NCBI RefSeq assembly: GCF_001449115.1
Contig: NZ_LAIJ01000001.1
Coordinates: 248,001 to 312,000, forward strand
Direction of reading: 5' to 3'
DNA length: 64,000 nt
Source of the DNA: Occallatibacter gabretensis
Lineage (GTDB): Bacteria > Acidobacteriota > Terriglobia > Terriglobales > Acidobacteriaceae
In this document: positions 44,039 to 52,692 of the stretch, piece by piece
How positions within the stretch are numbered: position 1 is the first letter of the stretch
How the letters are laid out: every line of letters begins with the position of its first letter
Notes under the pieces: model-generated
The model's input: the letters and a program-made list of their open reading frames with translations, nothing else
Told to the model about the DNA's origin: nothing
Databases searched by the model: none
Translations under genes and position numbers: made by a program

Positions 44039-45622
44039 ATGAAAATGCCGGTTAGTAACAATGCTGTGTTGCATCTGAGCTTAATGGTTGCGGCACTCTG
44101 GGCTGCCGGTCGCTGTGATCTCGCGTGGTGCCAGAAGGTCGTGACGCCGGGTTATCTGTTCAACGACGATCCGACATGCAGAGAGTTAAATGGACAGTTC
44201 TACCTGATCACGACGCAGGATCCTTTCACCGTGCAGTTCGAGAGGCCGAACAAGTTCTACAAAGGCATGTATGCATATCATGTGTTGACGACAACGGACT
44301 TTGACAATTGGACAGATCACGGTTCAGTGCTCACAGGTCGTGATGTGACTTGGAATACTGGCGAAGCGCTCTGGGATGGAGACGCCGCGCTTCCGGCAAA
44401 CGGCAAGTACTATGCGTTTGCACCGTTTCGTGTGAACCCGCCCAGTGAACTCAACTACGGAGTATTCGAGATCGGTGTTCTGACCGCTGAAAATCCGCTC
44501 GGCCCCTACAAGGATGTCCTCGGAGGTCCAATGAAGACTCCGGATGGAAAGCCGCTTGTTGGACTGAGTCCATGGGTTGTTTATGGCGACGACAAGCAGC
44601 CTTATCTCATTTGGGGAGCGGGCGACACCTCCCAGCACTGGGTTAAGATCGCACGATTGAAGCCGGGTCTTACTGAACTCGCGGAGTCTCCGAGAGATGT
44701 TGAAGTACCGAAAGACGCATGCGGCCAGCAAGACTACTTAGAAAGTCCGCTACCGGTAAAGATTGGCGCAAAGTGGTATCTAACCTACGTGGCATATAAC
44801 GATTCGCCAGATATCTCGGTCACTAATTCAAAGAAGTCCGGAACTGGGCAGTCATGCTCCACCAATGAAAGGTATCTCAACTACGTCACGTCCGATAGTT
44901 TGTTCGGTCCTTACAACGGACCGATTCGGCACTTGATATTGTCCGCGGGAGACGCAGACGAGTCAACGCAACAAGGGATTTGCGAGTACAAAGGTCAACG
45001 GTATCTCGCTTACCACATCCCTTACGACAGCGGCCTCTCAGACAGAGAGGGCGTGAAAATGACCGAATCGGACATGTCCACTACGCAGGACCACCACAGA
45101 ATGGTGGCTGTCACCAAATTAGACGTGCTCTCGGATGGCACGCTCCGGCAGATTGACCCAGGGCGGGATGAAGGTGTCGGCACTCCAGGTGTGACGCATC
45201 TGGTGCTGGATGCATTTGCGCCACGGCGCGAGGCTGCGGAATTTCACGTGCGAGTCAACGTTTCGGAAGAAAAGGGGTTGTTGGGCGAGTATCAGATGCA
45301 AATGGGCGACGGCGGCTATCTTCTTTTTCGCAACGTCGATTTTGGAGGTGGCGCCGCGACATTTCATGTCGAAGTCAGCTCGGAATACGCTGGTGCTCAG
45401 GATGACTCACTCGAAATCCGCTTAGATAATCCTGCCGGAGCGCTTATCGGTAAGGTGAAGATTGAGCTCACGGAAGGGAGGACTAACTATCGGACGTTGA
45501 CAGTGCCAGTCAGTGCAAATGCAAAGGGTATCCATGATCTATGTCTGATAGCGAGGGGTCGTGGAGCGGACGGACAGCGAAGGCTTTTCAATATCACATC
45601 GTTTGGCTTTACCAAACGCTGA
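44039..45622 (+). CDS. GH43-like glycosidase with C-terminal carbohydrate-binding-like domain
   Basis: This is a second GH43-type propeller protein, 527 residues. The ATG at 44039 starts a signal peptide (to about residue 32). In the propeller, the base Asp is in FNDDPTCRELNG and the acid Glu in DYLESPLPVKIG. The position of the middle Asp (usually in an xDP motif) reads GLSPWVVYGDD, so the family's pKa-tuning Asp may be replaced by Ser. From about 390 the protein continues as a beta-sandwich (ending VPVSANAKGIHDLCLIARGRG) that resembles CBM6-type modules. It lies 92 bp after the other GH43. Activity on arabinan, xylan or galactan side chains is possible; the odd site leaves catalysis uncertain. 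Confidence 0.82.
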   Translation: MKMPVSNNAVLHLSLMVAALWAAGRCDLAWCQKVVTPGYLFNDDPTCRELNGQFYLITTQDPFTVQFERPNKFYKGMYAYHVLTTTDFDNWTDHGSVLTGRDVTWNTGEALWDGDAALPANGKYYAFAPFRVNPPSELNYGVFEIGVLTAENPLGPYKDVLGGPMKTPDGKPLVGLSPWVVYGDDKQPYLIWGAGDTSQHWVKIARLKPGLTELAESPRDVEVPKDACGQQDYLESPLPVKIGAKWYLTYVAYNDSPDISVTNSKKSGTGQSCSTNERYLNYVTSDSLFGPYNGPIRHLILSAGDADESTQQGICEYKGQRYLAYHIPYDSGLSDREGVKMTESDMSTTQDHHRMVAVTKLDVLSDGTLRQIDPGRDEGVGTPGVTHLVLDAFAPRREAAEFHVRVNVSEEKGLLGEYQMQMGDGGYLLFRNVDFGGGAATFHVEVSSEYAGAQDDSLEIRLDNPAGALIGKVKIELTEGRTNYRTLTVPVSANAKGIHDLCLIARGRGADGQRRLFNITSFGFTKR

Positions 45623-45919
45623 CTTCGCGTTTGATAGGCGCTGGGAATTCTGGACGCTTACGATACATCAACTCGACGATAACCTAATCCATTAACCATC
45701 ATGCTGATGGCTTCTTCTTAATTTCGAATGGTAGAAATGGTTACCTTTGTGGAGGCAAAATCCATCTTGCGCCTGCTTACAAACTTTACTGACAGGAAAC
45801 CGACTGCTCGGGCTGCCCACAAACCGATGCCCCCAGGCGCCAATCAGCTGAGATTGCTACGAAAGGTATCATGTCCCCTCTATTTCTAGGCTGTCTGTCC
45901 CAATCCTCCGGAGGCTAAC
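45623..45919. other. intergenic region before the GH39 gene
   Basis: I see no gene or clear terminator in these 297 bp. The only assignable element is GGAGG at 45910-45914, five bases before the TTG that starts the next gene. A separate promoter for the GH39 gene may lie here, but no strong -35/-10 pair stands out. Confidence 0.35.
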
Positions 45920-47506
45920 TTGCATATTCCTTCAGTTCGCGGCCCTAAGTGGGCGCTTCTTCCAAATGTTCTGGCGGTGCTGATCGCAGCTTCCGCTTCG
46001 TCGCAGCAGACACGTGTGATTCATGCGGATATGGCGAAGGTGACCGGGCCTCACAGCGAGGTTCCGTTACGCGTCGTCGGCGCTGGTCGTGCCGAGGAAG
46101 GGCTGCGCGCAGACTGGCAGGAGCAGCTGGCTGTGGTTCAGAACGAGATCGGCTTCAAGTACCTGCGGATGCATGGGCTGTTATGCGATGAGATGGGTGT
46201 CTACACCGAGGACAAGCAGGGGAATCCGCGGTTCAACTTCCAGTATGTCGATACGCTGTATGATGCGTTGCTGAAGCAGCACATACGACCGTTCGTCGAG
46301 TTAAGTTTTATGCCAAGCAAGCTGGCGAGCGGCACGAAGACGGTGTTCTGGTGGAAGGGGAATGTGACGCCGCCGAAGGACCCGGCGAAGTGGGCGATGC
46401 TGATTCGCGCGCTGCTGGCGCACTGGAAAGAGCGCTATGGCGAGGCTGAGATAACGCAGTGGTACTTCGAGGTGTGGAACGAGCCGGATCTCAAGATGTT
46501 CTGGTCGGGCTCGATGAACGAGTACTTCAAACTCTACAAAACGACCTCGGAGGCCGTGAAGGAGGAGTGCCCGAAGTGCCGGGTCGGCGGTCCTGCTGCT
46601 GCGGCTCAGTATACAGCAGAGGCGTTTGAGAAGTGGGTGGCCATCAGTCACGAGCCAGTCGACTTTATTTCGGAGCACACATATGCAATCAAGCGTGGAT
46701 TCGTTGACCCGGACGGAACGGAGGGCACGATTCTCGACCCTGACCCCGACGCCGTCAGCGGCAGGATGCAGCACGCACGGGAGCTTGTGAAGGCTTCGGC
46801 GCTGCCGAATCTTGAGATTCACATTACGGAGTGGAGTTCGTCCTACACGCCGACTGACTACATGCACGACCAGTACCACCAGGCTAGCTTCATTCTGGAT
46901 AAGGTGCGGCGGGGAACGCCCTATGTGGACTCGATGTCGTATTGGACGTTCACGGACATCTTTGAAGAGCAAGGGCCGCGGTTTACGCCGTTTCATGGTG
47001 GTTTTGGGATGATCAACCTTGAGGGAATCAAAAAGCCTTCGTTCTATGCCTTTAAGTTTCTGAGCCAGCTGGGTAAGGACGATGTGCAGACGGACGACGC
47101 GCGGTCGTGGGTGACGAAGTCTCCAGACGGGTCGATGCAGGTGCTGCTGTGGGACTACTTGCCGGTGGCGCCGCCAACGGGACAGACAGACCAGACGTTT
47201 TACAAGCTGGAGCAGCCGGCGACGGACTTGGGCTCGGTTGAACTTGACCTGACGCATGTGCCGAATGGGCGCTATCACGTGGCTCTCTATCAGACCGGGT
47301 ACAAGCGCAACGACGCATATACAGCGTATGTGGAGATGCATGCTCCGAATCAACTGACACGGGCGCAGGTTGAGGCTCTGAAGAAGACCAGCGACGGATC
47401 GCCTATTTCTGAGACCGATGTTGCGGTCACGGACGGACACCTGATGCAGCAGATGGCTCTGCGTACCAATGACGTGTTCTTCCTGAAAATCACATCACTA
47501 AACTAG
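45920..47506 (+). CDS. GH39 beta-xylosidase-like enzyme, secreted
   Basis: This is a retaining clan-A TIM-barrel glycosidase, best matched to GH39 beta-xylosidases. The 528-residue protein starts at TTG 45920, with GGAGG at ideal distance; no better ATG exists before the signal peptide (to about residue 29). The acid/base is E188 in EVWNEPDLKMFW and the nucleophile E304 in EIHITEWSSSY. IGFKYLRMHGLLCDEMGVY near the N-terminus and YWTFTDIFEEQGP are family-typical. A C-terminal beta-sandwich spans about 395-528. A fragment of a second copy of this C-terminal region lies downstream at 47682. It likely trims xylo-oligosaccharides together with the GH43 and GH36 enzymes upstream. Confidence 0.92.
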   Translation: MHIPSVRGPKWALLPNVLAVLIAASASSQQTRVIHADMAKVTGPHSEVPLRVVGAGRAEEGLRADWQEQLAVVQNEIGFKYLRMHGLLCDEMGVYTEDKQGNPRFNFQYVDTLYDALLKQHIRPFVELSFMPSKLASGTKTVFWWKGNVTPPKDPAKWAMLIRALLAHWKERYGEAEITQWYFEVWNEPDLKMFWSGSMNEYFKLYKTTSEAVKEECPKCRVGGPAAAAQYTAEAFEKWVAISHEPVDFISEHTYAIKRGFVDPDGTEGTILDPDPDAVSGRMQHARELVKASALPNLEIHITEWSSSYTPTDYMHDQYHQASFILDKVRRGTPYVDSMSYWTFTDIFEEQGPRFTPFHGGFGMINLEGIKKPSFYAFKFLSQLGKDDVQTDDARSWVTKSPDGSMQVLLWDYLPVAPPTGQTDQTFYKLEQPATDLGSVELDLTHVPNGRYHVALYQTGYKRNDAYTAYVEMHAPNQLTRAQVEALKKTSDGSPISETDVAVTDGHLMQQMALRTNDVFFLKITSLN

Positions 47507-47681
47507 TTCAGTGGTTAGTCCATGACGACGATGGCGTTCATGCCGATGCGCCTACCTTCGGCGAGACATGTCCACTCAAGATGGAAACGCCGCCGTCATT
47601 TGAGGCTTTGAGCAGCAGGTTCAGAAGGTTAGTAATCGGTCCTTCTATACAAAGCCGCTTCCTTGCCACCCGGCCGCGCCC

Positions 47682-47965
47682 CTGAAGTTGCAAGTTACCC
47701 ATCTCGCGTCGAATACCGCTTACCGCGTGGAAGTCTATCGAACCGGATATCATGCGAATGATGCTTATTCCGCATACATGGAGATGGGATCTCCCAAAGA
47801 CCTGACCCGGCGCAGATCGCGCACCTGGCCAAGCTCGCACGCGATCTGCCGGAGAGCGACAAGGCAATGCAAAGCAACTCAGCAGGCTCAGTTGAGTAGA
47901 CTCTGCCGATGAACAGCAATGACGTCATCCTCGTCAAGTTGCACCGCACACGGAGAAACAATTGA
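47682..47965 (+). pseudogene. fragment of a second GH39 C-terminus, frameshifted
   Basis: The translation from 47682 (YRVEVYRTGYHANDAYSAYM, then GSPKDLT) closely follows the end of the upstream GH39 protein (YHVALYQTGYKRNDAYTAYV, then APNQLTRAQV). After about 42 codons a frameshift moves the match to another frame (RAQIAHLAKLARDLPESD). An in-frame TAG then precedes NSNDVILVKL, which corresponds to TNDVFFLKI at the intact gene's end. The N-terminal 400 residues are missing. It is the remnant of a tandem duplicate. Confidence 0.75.
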
Positions 47966-48040
47966 GACTCCGAGAACTTCTTCTGCGCACGAAAGCGTTC
48001 GCGAGCGATACCGCGAGCAACTGAAAGACGGTTGCTCATC

Positions 48041-48232
48041 TTCGACTGTGCCGCGGACCTGCTGAGGGAACCGGAGATCGACTGAATTCGCCAATGCGCA
48101 GTGTGTGTCGTGCACTTTTTTGACACGAGCAAGAAAGGGTCCCGTCGCTGGTGCAGCATGAACATCTGCGGCAACAAACTTAAAGTCGCCGCCTATCAGC
48201 GCAGAAAGCGCGAGGGCGAGTCAGAGCGCTGA
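48041..48232 (+). pseudogene. fragment of a CGNR zinc-finger (ABATE-domain) protein
   Basis: The last 47 codons read CAVCVVHFFDTSKKGSRRWC, then SMNICGNKLKVAAYQRRKR, ending at TGA 48230-48232. This is the CGNR zinc finger that ends ABATE-domain regulators, with CGNK in place of CGNR and a Cys spacing that looks degraded. The match continues upstream as ADLLREPEID, but a TGA interrupts it before IRQC. The N-terminal ABATE domain is absent. It is a dead C-terminal fragment at the island's right end. Confidence 0.7.
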
Positions 48233-48635
48233 GTGATTTATGCTGCAAAGTCGGCTTGTGTTTGCTTACACGCGTCCCCAAGTTTGCTCTCCAAGGGGAC
48301 TGGACGGAGGTCAAGTGGACAGAGGTCATGGGTTTGATAAGGGTTCGACGACTGCTACTCTGGGTGCCTTTGGGCGCTTCAAGGAGCCATCCGCTACGCC
48401 TGGTTTCAATGAGTTACGCGTTTCCGCTTTGCTGTCACGGGAGAGGTCGACAACAATTACCCCACCGCCTCATTTCTCGACTTCTCCGACTTCTAACTGT
48501 TCTGTCCACGACCAGGTTTCCAGAAGCGGTTAGGCCAAGCGTGCCTTATCAATGGCCGAATTGTGTGCCGAAGAGGCTCCGATGATTCCTTTTGGCTCTT
48601 CTGTACTCCGTTGAAAGCATGTATAATTCAAACAC
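48233..48635. other. non-coding right end of the island
   Basis: These 403 bp contain open frames of under 110 codons in more than one phase. None has a convincing SD or a familiar motif. I see no integrase or transposase remnant that I could defend. The stretch ends at the partial tRNA-Asn copy. Confidence 0.4.
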
Positions 48636-48690
48636 GAGCATTCGGCTGTTAACCGAAGGATTGTTGGTTTGAGTCCTACCGGAGGAGCCA
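48636..48690 (+). repeat. attR-like copy: degenerate 3' part of tRNA-Asn
   Basis: Fifty-five bases match 34903-34957 of the intact tRNA-Asn at 51 positions; the differences are G-A, A-T, C-T and T-G. The anticodon arm (TTCGGCTGTTAACCGAA) is unchanged, but the 5' acceptor strand and D arm are lacking, so no cloverleaf can form. It is not a tRNA gene. It marks the far end of the inserted segment. Confidence 0.75.
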
Positions 48691-49174
48691 GAGTTTCTCG
48701 GGCATCAAATTCTCCTGGTAACGCAAAACATACATACTTGCAGCGACCTGGGAATAAGTGCCCGATCCTTTTGTTTGTTACGATACTTCATAGTTTTTTC
48801 GTCTACACGATTGTTAAGTTTCGATATCTTTCACACGATATACATCGGATCAAGATGGAAATTTTTGTAACAGACACAGTTACTTCTGCAGTCAACATAA
48901 TCATACGAACTTCAAACGAACTATTGCATATTTTCATAGCTGCATGAAGATACTTCACCAAGCTTCTCAGGCCTTAAGTATCGCTCGATAACAGCGACGC
49001 TGATGTTATACTTTGTGCAGTGTTGATATTGATTTGATTGCGTAATTTTGATCTTAATTTGATCCTTATTTTCGGATGATGTTCTTTCATTTTCTATCGT
49101 ATTCATTGCTGAGTATCTAGTAGTAGAGCAATTAGTAGTAGCGCAAGAGAACCCAACTACAAGGAGCGGAGCCG
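48691..49174. other. AT-rich intergenic region before the exopolysaccharide cluster
   Basis: This 484-bp stretch is clearly richer in A+T than its surroundings, especially 48780-49140, and probably contains the promoter of the exopolysaccharide genes. A repeated TTGATNTTGAT-like pattern occurs around 49022-49065. No gene is evident. AAGGAG at 49161-49166 is the SD for the next gene. Confidence 0.4.
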
Positions 49175-50167
49175 ATGCAGATACGCGGGGCACACGTGTT
49201 GGTATGCGGAGCGGGCGGATTTATTGGCGGTCATTTGGTGAACAAGCTGTATGCCGATGGCGCGGCCAGTGTTCGTGCCGTGGACATCAAGCCTATCGAT
49301 GAGTGGTATCAGAAGAACTCGTCTGCGGATAACCGGGTGCTGGATCTGAAGAAGATCGAAGCCAGCCACGAGGCAGTCGAAGGCATCGACGGAGTCTTTC
49401 AGCTGGCCGCCGACATGGGCGGCATGGGCTTCATCGAGCACAACAAGGCTCTGTGCATGCTGAGCGTGCTGACCAATACGCACATGCTCCTGGCGGCGCG
49501 CGAGGCGGGCGTGAAGGGCTTCTTCTACTCTTCTTCGGCCTGCGTTTACAACGGCGACAAGCAGAAGGACGCCAACCTGACTCCCCTCAAGGAAGAAGAT
49601 GCTTATCCCGCGCTGCCGGAAGATGGCTACGGCTGGGAGAAGCTCTTCAGCGAGCGCATGTGCCGCCACTTCCGTGAGGACTTTGGTCTCGAGACCCGCG
49701 TGGCGCGCTTCCACAACGTCTACGGCCCGCAGGGCACCTGGACCGGCGGCCGCGAGAAGGCGCCTGCGGCGGTGAGCCGCAAGGTGCTTGAAGCTAAGCA
49801 CTCGGGCAAGCATGAGATCGAGATCTGGGGCGACGGCCACCAGACGCGCAGCTTCATGTATGTGGATGACTGCACGCAGGGCGTGGCATCGATCTATGAG
49901 AGCGACATCCTGGAGCCGATCAACCTTGGCTCGAGCGAAATGGTCACCATCAACCAGCTTGTGGATATGGCTGAGGAGATCGCCGGCGTGAAGCTGAAGC
50001 GCAACTACAAGCTCGACGCGCCTAAGGGCGTCAACGGGCGCAACAGCGACAACACGCTGATCCAGAAGTATCTCGGCTGGGAGCCTTCCATCCGCCTGCG
50101 CGACGGCATGGCCAAGACCATGTCGTGGATCGAAGAGCAGATGCTGGCCGGCGTGGCCGTCAAGTAA
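49175..50167 (+). CDS. GDP-mannose 3,5-epimerase-like SDR enzyme
   Basis: This is an extended short-chain dehydrogenase/epimerase acting on a nucleotide sugar. In its 330 residues the NAD-binding glycine motif is CGAGGFIGGHL, and the active site is the SSSACVY plus YGWEK pair (Ser, Tyr, Lys). FQLAADMGGMGFIEHNKA is the block characteristic of GDP-mannose 3,5-epimerases, as in the plant enzyme that makes GDP-L-galactose. RFHNVYGPQGTWTGGREKAP also fits. The ATG at 49175 has AAGGAG 8 nt upstream. As the first gene of the exopolysaccharide cluster, it probably supplies GDP-L-galactose or a similar sugar. Substrate assignment is by family resemblance. Confidence 0.83.
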   Translation: MQIRGAHVLVCGAGGFIGGHLVNKLYADGAASVRAVDIKPIDEWYQKNSSADNRVLDLKKIEASHEAVEGIDGVFQLAADMGGMGFIEHNKALCMLSVLTNTHMLLAAREAGVKGFFYSSSACVYNGDKQKDANLTPLKEEDAYPALPEDGYGWEKLFSERMCRHFREDFGLETRVARFHNVYGPQGTWTGGREKAPAAVSRKVLEAKHSGKHEIEIWGDGHQTRSFMYVDDCTQGVASIYESDILEPINLGSSEMVTINQLVDMAEEIAGVKLKRNYKLDAPKGVNGRNSDNTLIQKYLGWEPSIRLRDGMAKTMSWIEEQMLAGVAVK

Positions 50168-50171
50168 GCAC

Positions 50172-50191
50172 GGCGCCGGTTCTCCGGCGCC
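50172..50191 (+). other. tight GC hairpin between the epimerase and the glycosyltransferase genes
   Basis: GGCGCCGG (50172-50179) and CCGGCGCC (50184-50191) form a perfect 8-bp stem with the loop TTCT, 4 nt after the epimerase stop. No T-run follows, so full termination is unlikely. It may protect the upstream mRNA or attenuate read-through into the next gene, whose SD is 21 nt further on. Confidence 0.5.
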
Positions 50192-50226
50192 ACACTTCTG
50201 AACACCTTGCCGAAGGAGAACAGGCC

Positions 50227-50982
50227 ATCAACCGACCTGTCCATTTCCAGCGCATCCTTGGAATACGCTTCATCGTGGCCGATGCCCAGGAGGCGATCGA
50301 CCAGGTTCGCCAGAGCGGCGGCCTGGTGGTGGTTCCCGCGGCTCCGGCGCTGAAGAACCTGGCCCATGATCTTCGCTATCGCGATGCCCTGCTGGGCGCC
50401 GACTTCGCCATCGCCGACAGCACCCTCATGGTGCTCTTGTGGAACCTGATCCAGCGCGACCACATCCCCAAGCTCTCCGGCCTGAAGTACCTGCGCGTGC
50501 TGCTTGAGCAGCCGGAGTTTCATCAGCCCGGCAGCAGCTTCTGGATCATGCCGACCCCGGCCGCGGCTCAGCGCAATCTCAGCTGGCTGCAGGCCAACGG
50601 CACCGCCGTCACGGAAGACGACGTCTACCTGGCACCGATGTACGACAGGATCATCGACGACCCGGAGCTGCTGCGCCGGCTCAACGAGCGCCGCCCGCAG
50701 CACATCCTCCTCGGCATCGGTGGAGGAACCCAGGAGCCGCTCGGCTTCTACCTCAAGCAGAAGCTCAGCTACCAGCCCGCCATCCACGGCATCGGCGCCG
50801 CCATCTCTTTCCTCTCCGGCGACCAGGTCCGCATACCCGCATGGGCAGACGACCTCGGCCTCGGATGGCTCTGGAGAAGCCTCTCCAGCCCCTCAAAATA
50901 CGGCGCTAGATACTGGGACGCCAGAAGACTCGTTCCACTCCTCATCCGGTACAAAGACAAACTGCCAAATGCCGTCGGATGA
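50227..50982 (+). CDS. WecG/TagA/CpsF-family (GT26) glycosyltransferase
   Basis: This is a glycosyltransferase that adds a sugar (ManNAc-, glucose- or similar) to a lipid-linked intermediate at the inner face of the membrane. The protein has the family pattern: a block near HFQRILGIRFIVADAQEAI, then LGADFAIADSTLMVLLW, FWIMPTPAAAQ, HILLGIGGGTQEPLGFYL and the GIGAAISFLSGDQVRIPAW ending. The start is odd. The only in-frame ATG (50125) lies inside the epimerase gene, whereas AAGGAG at 50213-50218 is set exactly 8 nt before an ATC codon at 50227. I take the ATC as the likely start (251 aa). The family normally begins close to this point. Confidence 0.82.
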   Translation: MNRPVHFQRILGIRFIVADAQEAIDQVRQSGGLVVVPAAPALKNLAHDLRYRDALLGADFAIADSTLMVLLWNLIQRDHIPKLSGLKYLRVLLEQPEFHQPGSSFWIMPTPAAAQRNLSWLQANGTAVTEDDVYLAPMYDRIIDDPELLRRLNERRPQHILLGIGGGTQEPLGFYLKQKLSYQPAIHGIGAAISFLSGDQVRIPAWADDLGLGWLWRSLSSPSKYGARYWDARRLVPLLIRYKDKLPNAVG

Positions 50983-51550
50983 GGTTTAAGATACTGAAAA
51001 ATAGGAAATTATTTCAGCGTTTGAACTTTGCAAGTATCAATGCTAGATGGTAAAATCACTATGAAGATTCTTAGTGCTATCGCAAGCCTATCTCGATCAG
51101 CGTAACTGAGCAGAGCTGGTCAAGTCACTATCGAAATTGTCAGGCAATTGAACGAATCGTAGTTGCGCCTTTAGCCAACTGGACTATATGGAAACTGCAA
51201 CCAAAATCTAAGACTTAATTAAGAAACAAGCGTTCGTGCTGTATCGTTCGGGGCGCACTATATAAGTTGCTGAAATTAGGCGGCCTCATTGCTTTGAATT
51301 TAAGACAGCTAGGGATGCGTGAGGGCTTTCTTGAATATTGAAATATGCGGAGAAGTGCTTGCGAAGCGCAAGATGCAGGTGCAGATGCACTTGTGTCACC
51401 TGGAAACCAAATTGACCATCCGGGCATGTGCAAGGCTTTCGCTAAAAAATTCTGTGTCCAAAGCCTCTATCTCAATTTGCAAATGATGATCCCATACAGA
51501 TTTTTGAAAGCCGACTGTTGGATGAGTGTGTGAAGGGAGTCCGTTAAGCT
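50983..51550. other. intergenic region within the exopolysaccharide cluster
   Basis: These 568 bp are relatively AT-rich and hold no gene that I can support. A compact inverted structure (TTGCG-AAG-CGCAA at 51359-51371, flanked by AAGTGC and GCACTT) is present but has no T-run. GAAGGGAG at 51532-51539 is the SD for the GTG at 51551. A promoter for the export genes probably lies here. Confidence 0.35.
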
Positions 51551-52558
51551 GTGATACTTGGAAATTCATTTCATTTCTTCTGTAATCGCCTTACAGGCGG
51601 TGCCGCGGCTTTGCGGGTTTTATTCATAGTTACTGTAATCGCCTGCCAGAGATCTTCTTTCGCGCAGTTATCAGGTGCGGCTTCTTCATTTGCGCAGGCG
51701 CGCTCCGGAAGTGCCCCGTCGTCGACGATGGGTGTGACGGACGAGCCGATATTTTCCGGCGAAACGGTAGCCATTACAGTATCCAACGCGCCTGACTTCT
51801 CCACGGTTGCGCGAGTTTCCATGAGCGGCGATGTTCCTGTCCCTTATCTAGGTATTGTGCATTTCGCGGGATTGAATAGTGCCAGCGCGTCAGCCCTCAT
51901 TGAAAAAATGCTAATGGATAGCAACCTTGTAGTCCATCCACATGTTCTGGTCACTGTTGATGGAGCCTCGACTGGCATCACTGTCCTGGGTGAGGTTAAG
52001 AGTCCAGGGATTTACGCACCAACAGGAAAGCATATGCTCTCCGATATCCTGGCTATGGCTGGTGGTTTAGCAACCGGTGCCGGCAGAATTATCGAAATAT
52101 CAAGTGACTCTGCGCCGGATCAAAAAACCCTGATTCCCTGGGATCCAACTCTGCATAATACGGCTGTATTCGACCGAGTGCTGCAAGCAGGATCTCGAGT
52201 TGTCGTGAAGCCTTGCGGAGTCGCATATATTGGCGGGAATGTCTTAAGACCTGGAGCTTATCCTGTATGTGCCTCACAGGTTACTACTGCATCGCAACTT
52301 GTTGCCTTGGCGTCAGGTGCGCTGATCACTGCGAACCGGGGGCATACCATGCTTATTCACACGCTTCCGGATGGATCAAGAGTCGTGCAGCAGATCGATA
52401 TGGGCAAAATATTAAATGCGAAAGCAGCGGATCCTGTTATTCGGGAAGATGACATTATTTACGTCCCTCTAAGCGGCGCGAAATACGCTCTCGTGAACAT
52501 GTTTGGGTACGTAGCTCAAATAGGCAACACAACGCTAAATGTATATGCAGGTCGATGA
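51551..52558 (+). CDS. Polysaccharide export protein, Wza-like (Poly_export/SLBB)
   Basis: This is an outer-membrane export channel component for capsule or exopolysaccharide. Its 335 residues start at GTG 51551 (GAAGGGAG upstream). An N-terminal hydrophobic signal ends near SSFAQ (about residue 38). Residues about 65-140 are the Poly_export domain, with the family run VSMSGDVPVPYLGIVHFAGL and VLVTVDG. Two SLBB modules follow (GEVKSPGIYAPTGKHMLSDIL; GNVLRPGAYPV). The end DIIYVPLSGAKYAL matches the region before the membrane helix in Wza. No lipobox Cys is seen in the signal. It pairs with the Wzc-like kinase at 54687. Confidence 0.9.
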   Translation: MILGNSFHFFCNRLTGGAAALRVLFIVTVIACQRSSFAQLSGAASSFAQARSGSAPSSTMGVTDEPIFSGETVAITVSNAPDFSTVARVSMSGDVPVPYLGIVHFAGLNSASASALIEKMLMDSNLVVHPHVLVTVDGASTGITVLGEVKSPGIYAPTGKHMLSDILAMAGGLATGAGRIIEISSDSAPDQKTLIPWDPTLHNTAVFDRVLQAGSRVVVKPCGVAYIGGNVLRPGAYPVCASQVTTASQLVALASGALITANRGHTMLIHTLPDGSRVVQQIDMGKILNAKAADPVIREDDIIYVPLSGAKYALVNMFGYVAQIGNTTLNVYAGR

Positions 52559-52692
52559 AGTTGGATTGCGTCTAAAGCCGGCAAGACGTGCTTCGAAAAG
52601 GTCGAATACTGCGGCCGTGGCTGGTTTGATCAGTCAGGTTAGTTTTCAGGCGCTGCGCTTGTTCAATCGAGACGCCACAAGGTGGAGACCAA

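Noticed and set aside
46301-47440. A 379-codon open frame on the minus strand within the GH39 gene
   Set aside because: It is antisense to a complete GH39 enzyme with both catalytic Glu residues. The translation is Arg/His-rich and domain-less, as shadow frames usually are.
48240-48600. Gene at the right end of the island
   Set aside because: Open frames of about 100 codons exist in two phases over the same bases, without a start signal or familiar motif. It is better left as decayed or non-coding DNA.
48636-48690. A second functional tRNA-Asn gene
   Set aside because: The 5' acceptor strand and D arm are absent and the 3' part carries four changes. Only the 3' fragment is there, so it was read as an attachment-site scar.
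51353-51392. Small structured RNA or riboswitch in the intergenic region of the exopolysaccharide cluster
   Set aside because: The nested inverted repeats are only 5-6 bp, with no terminator or conserved core, so they can occur by chance.
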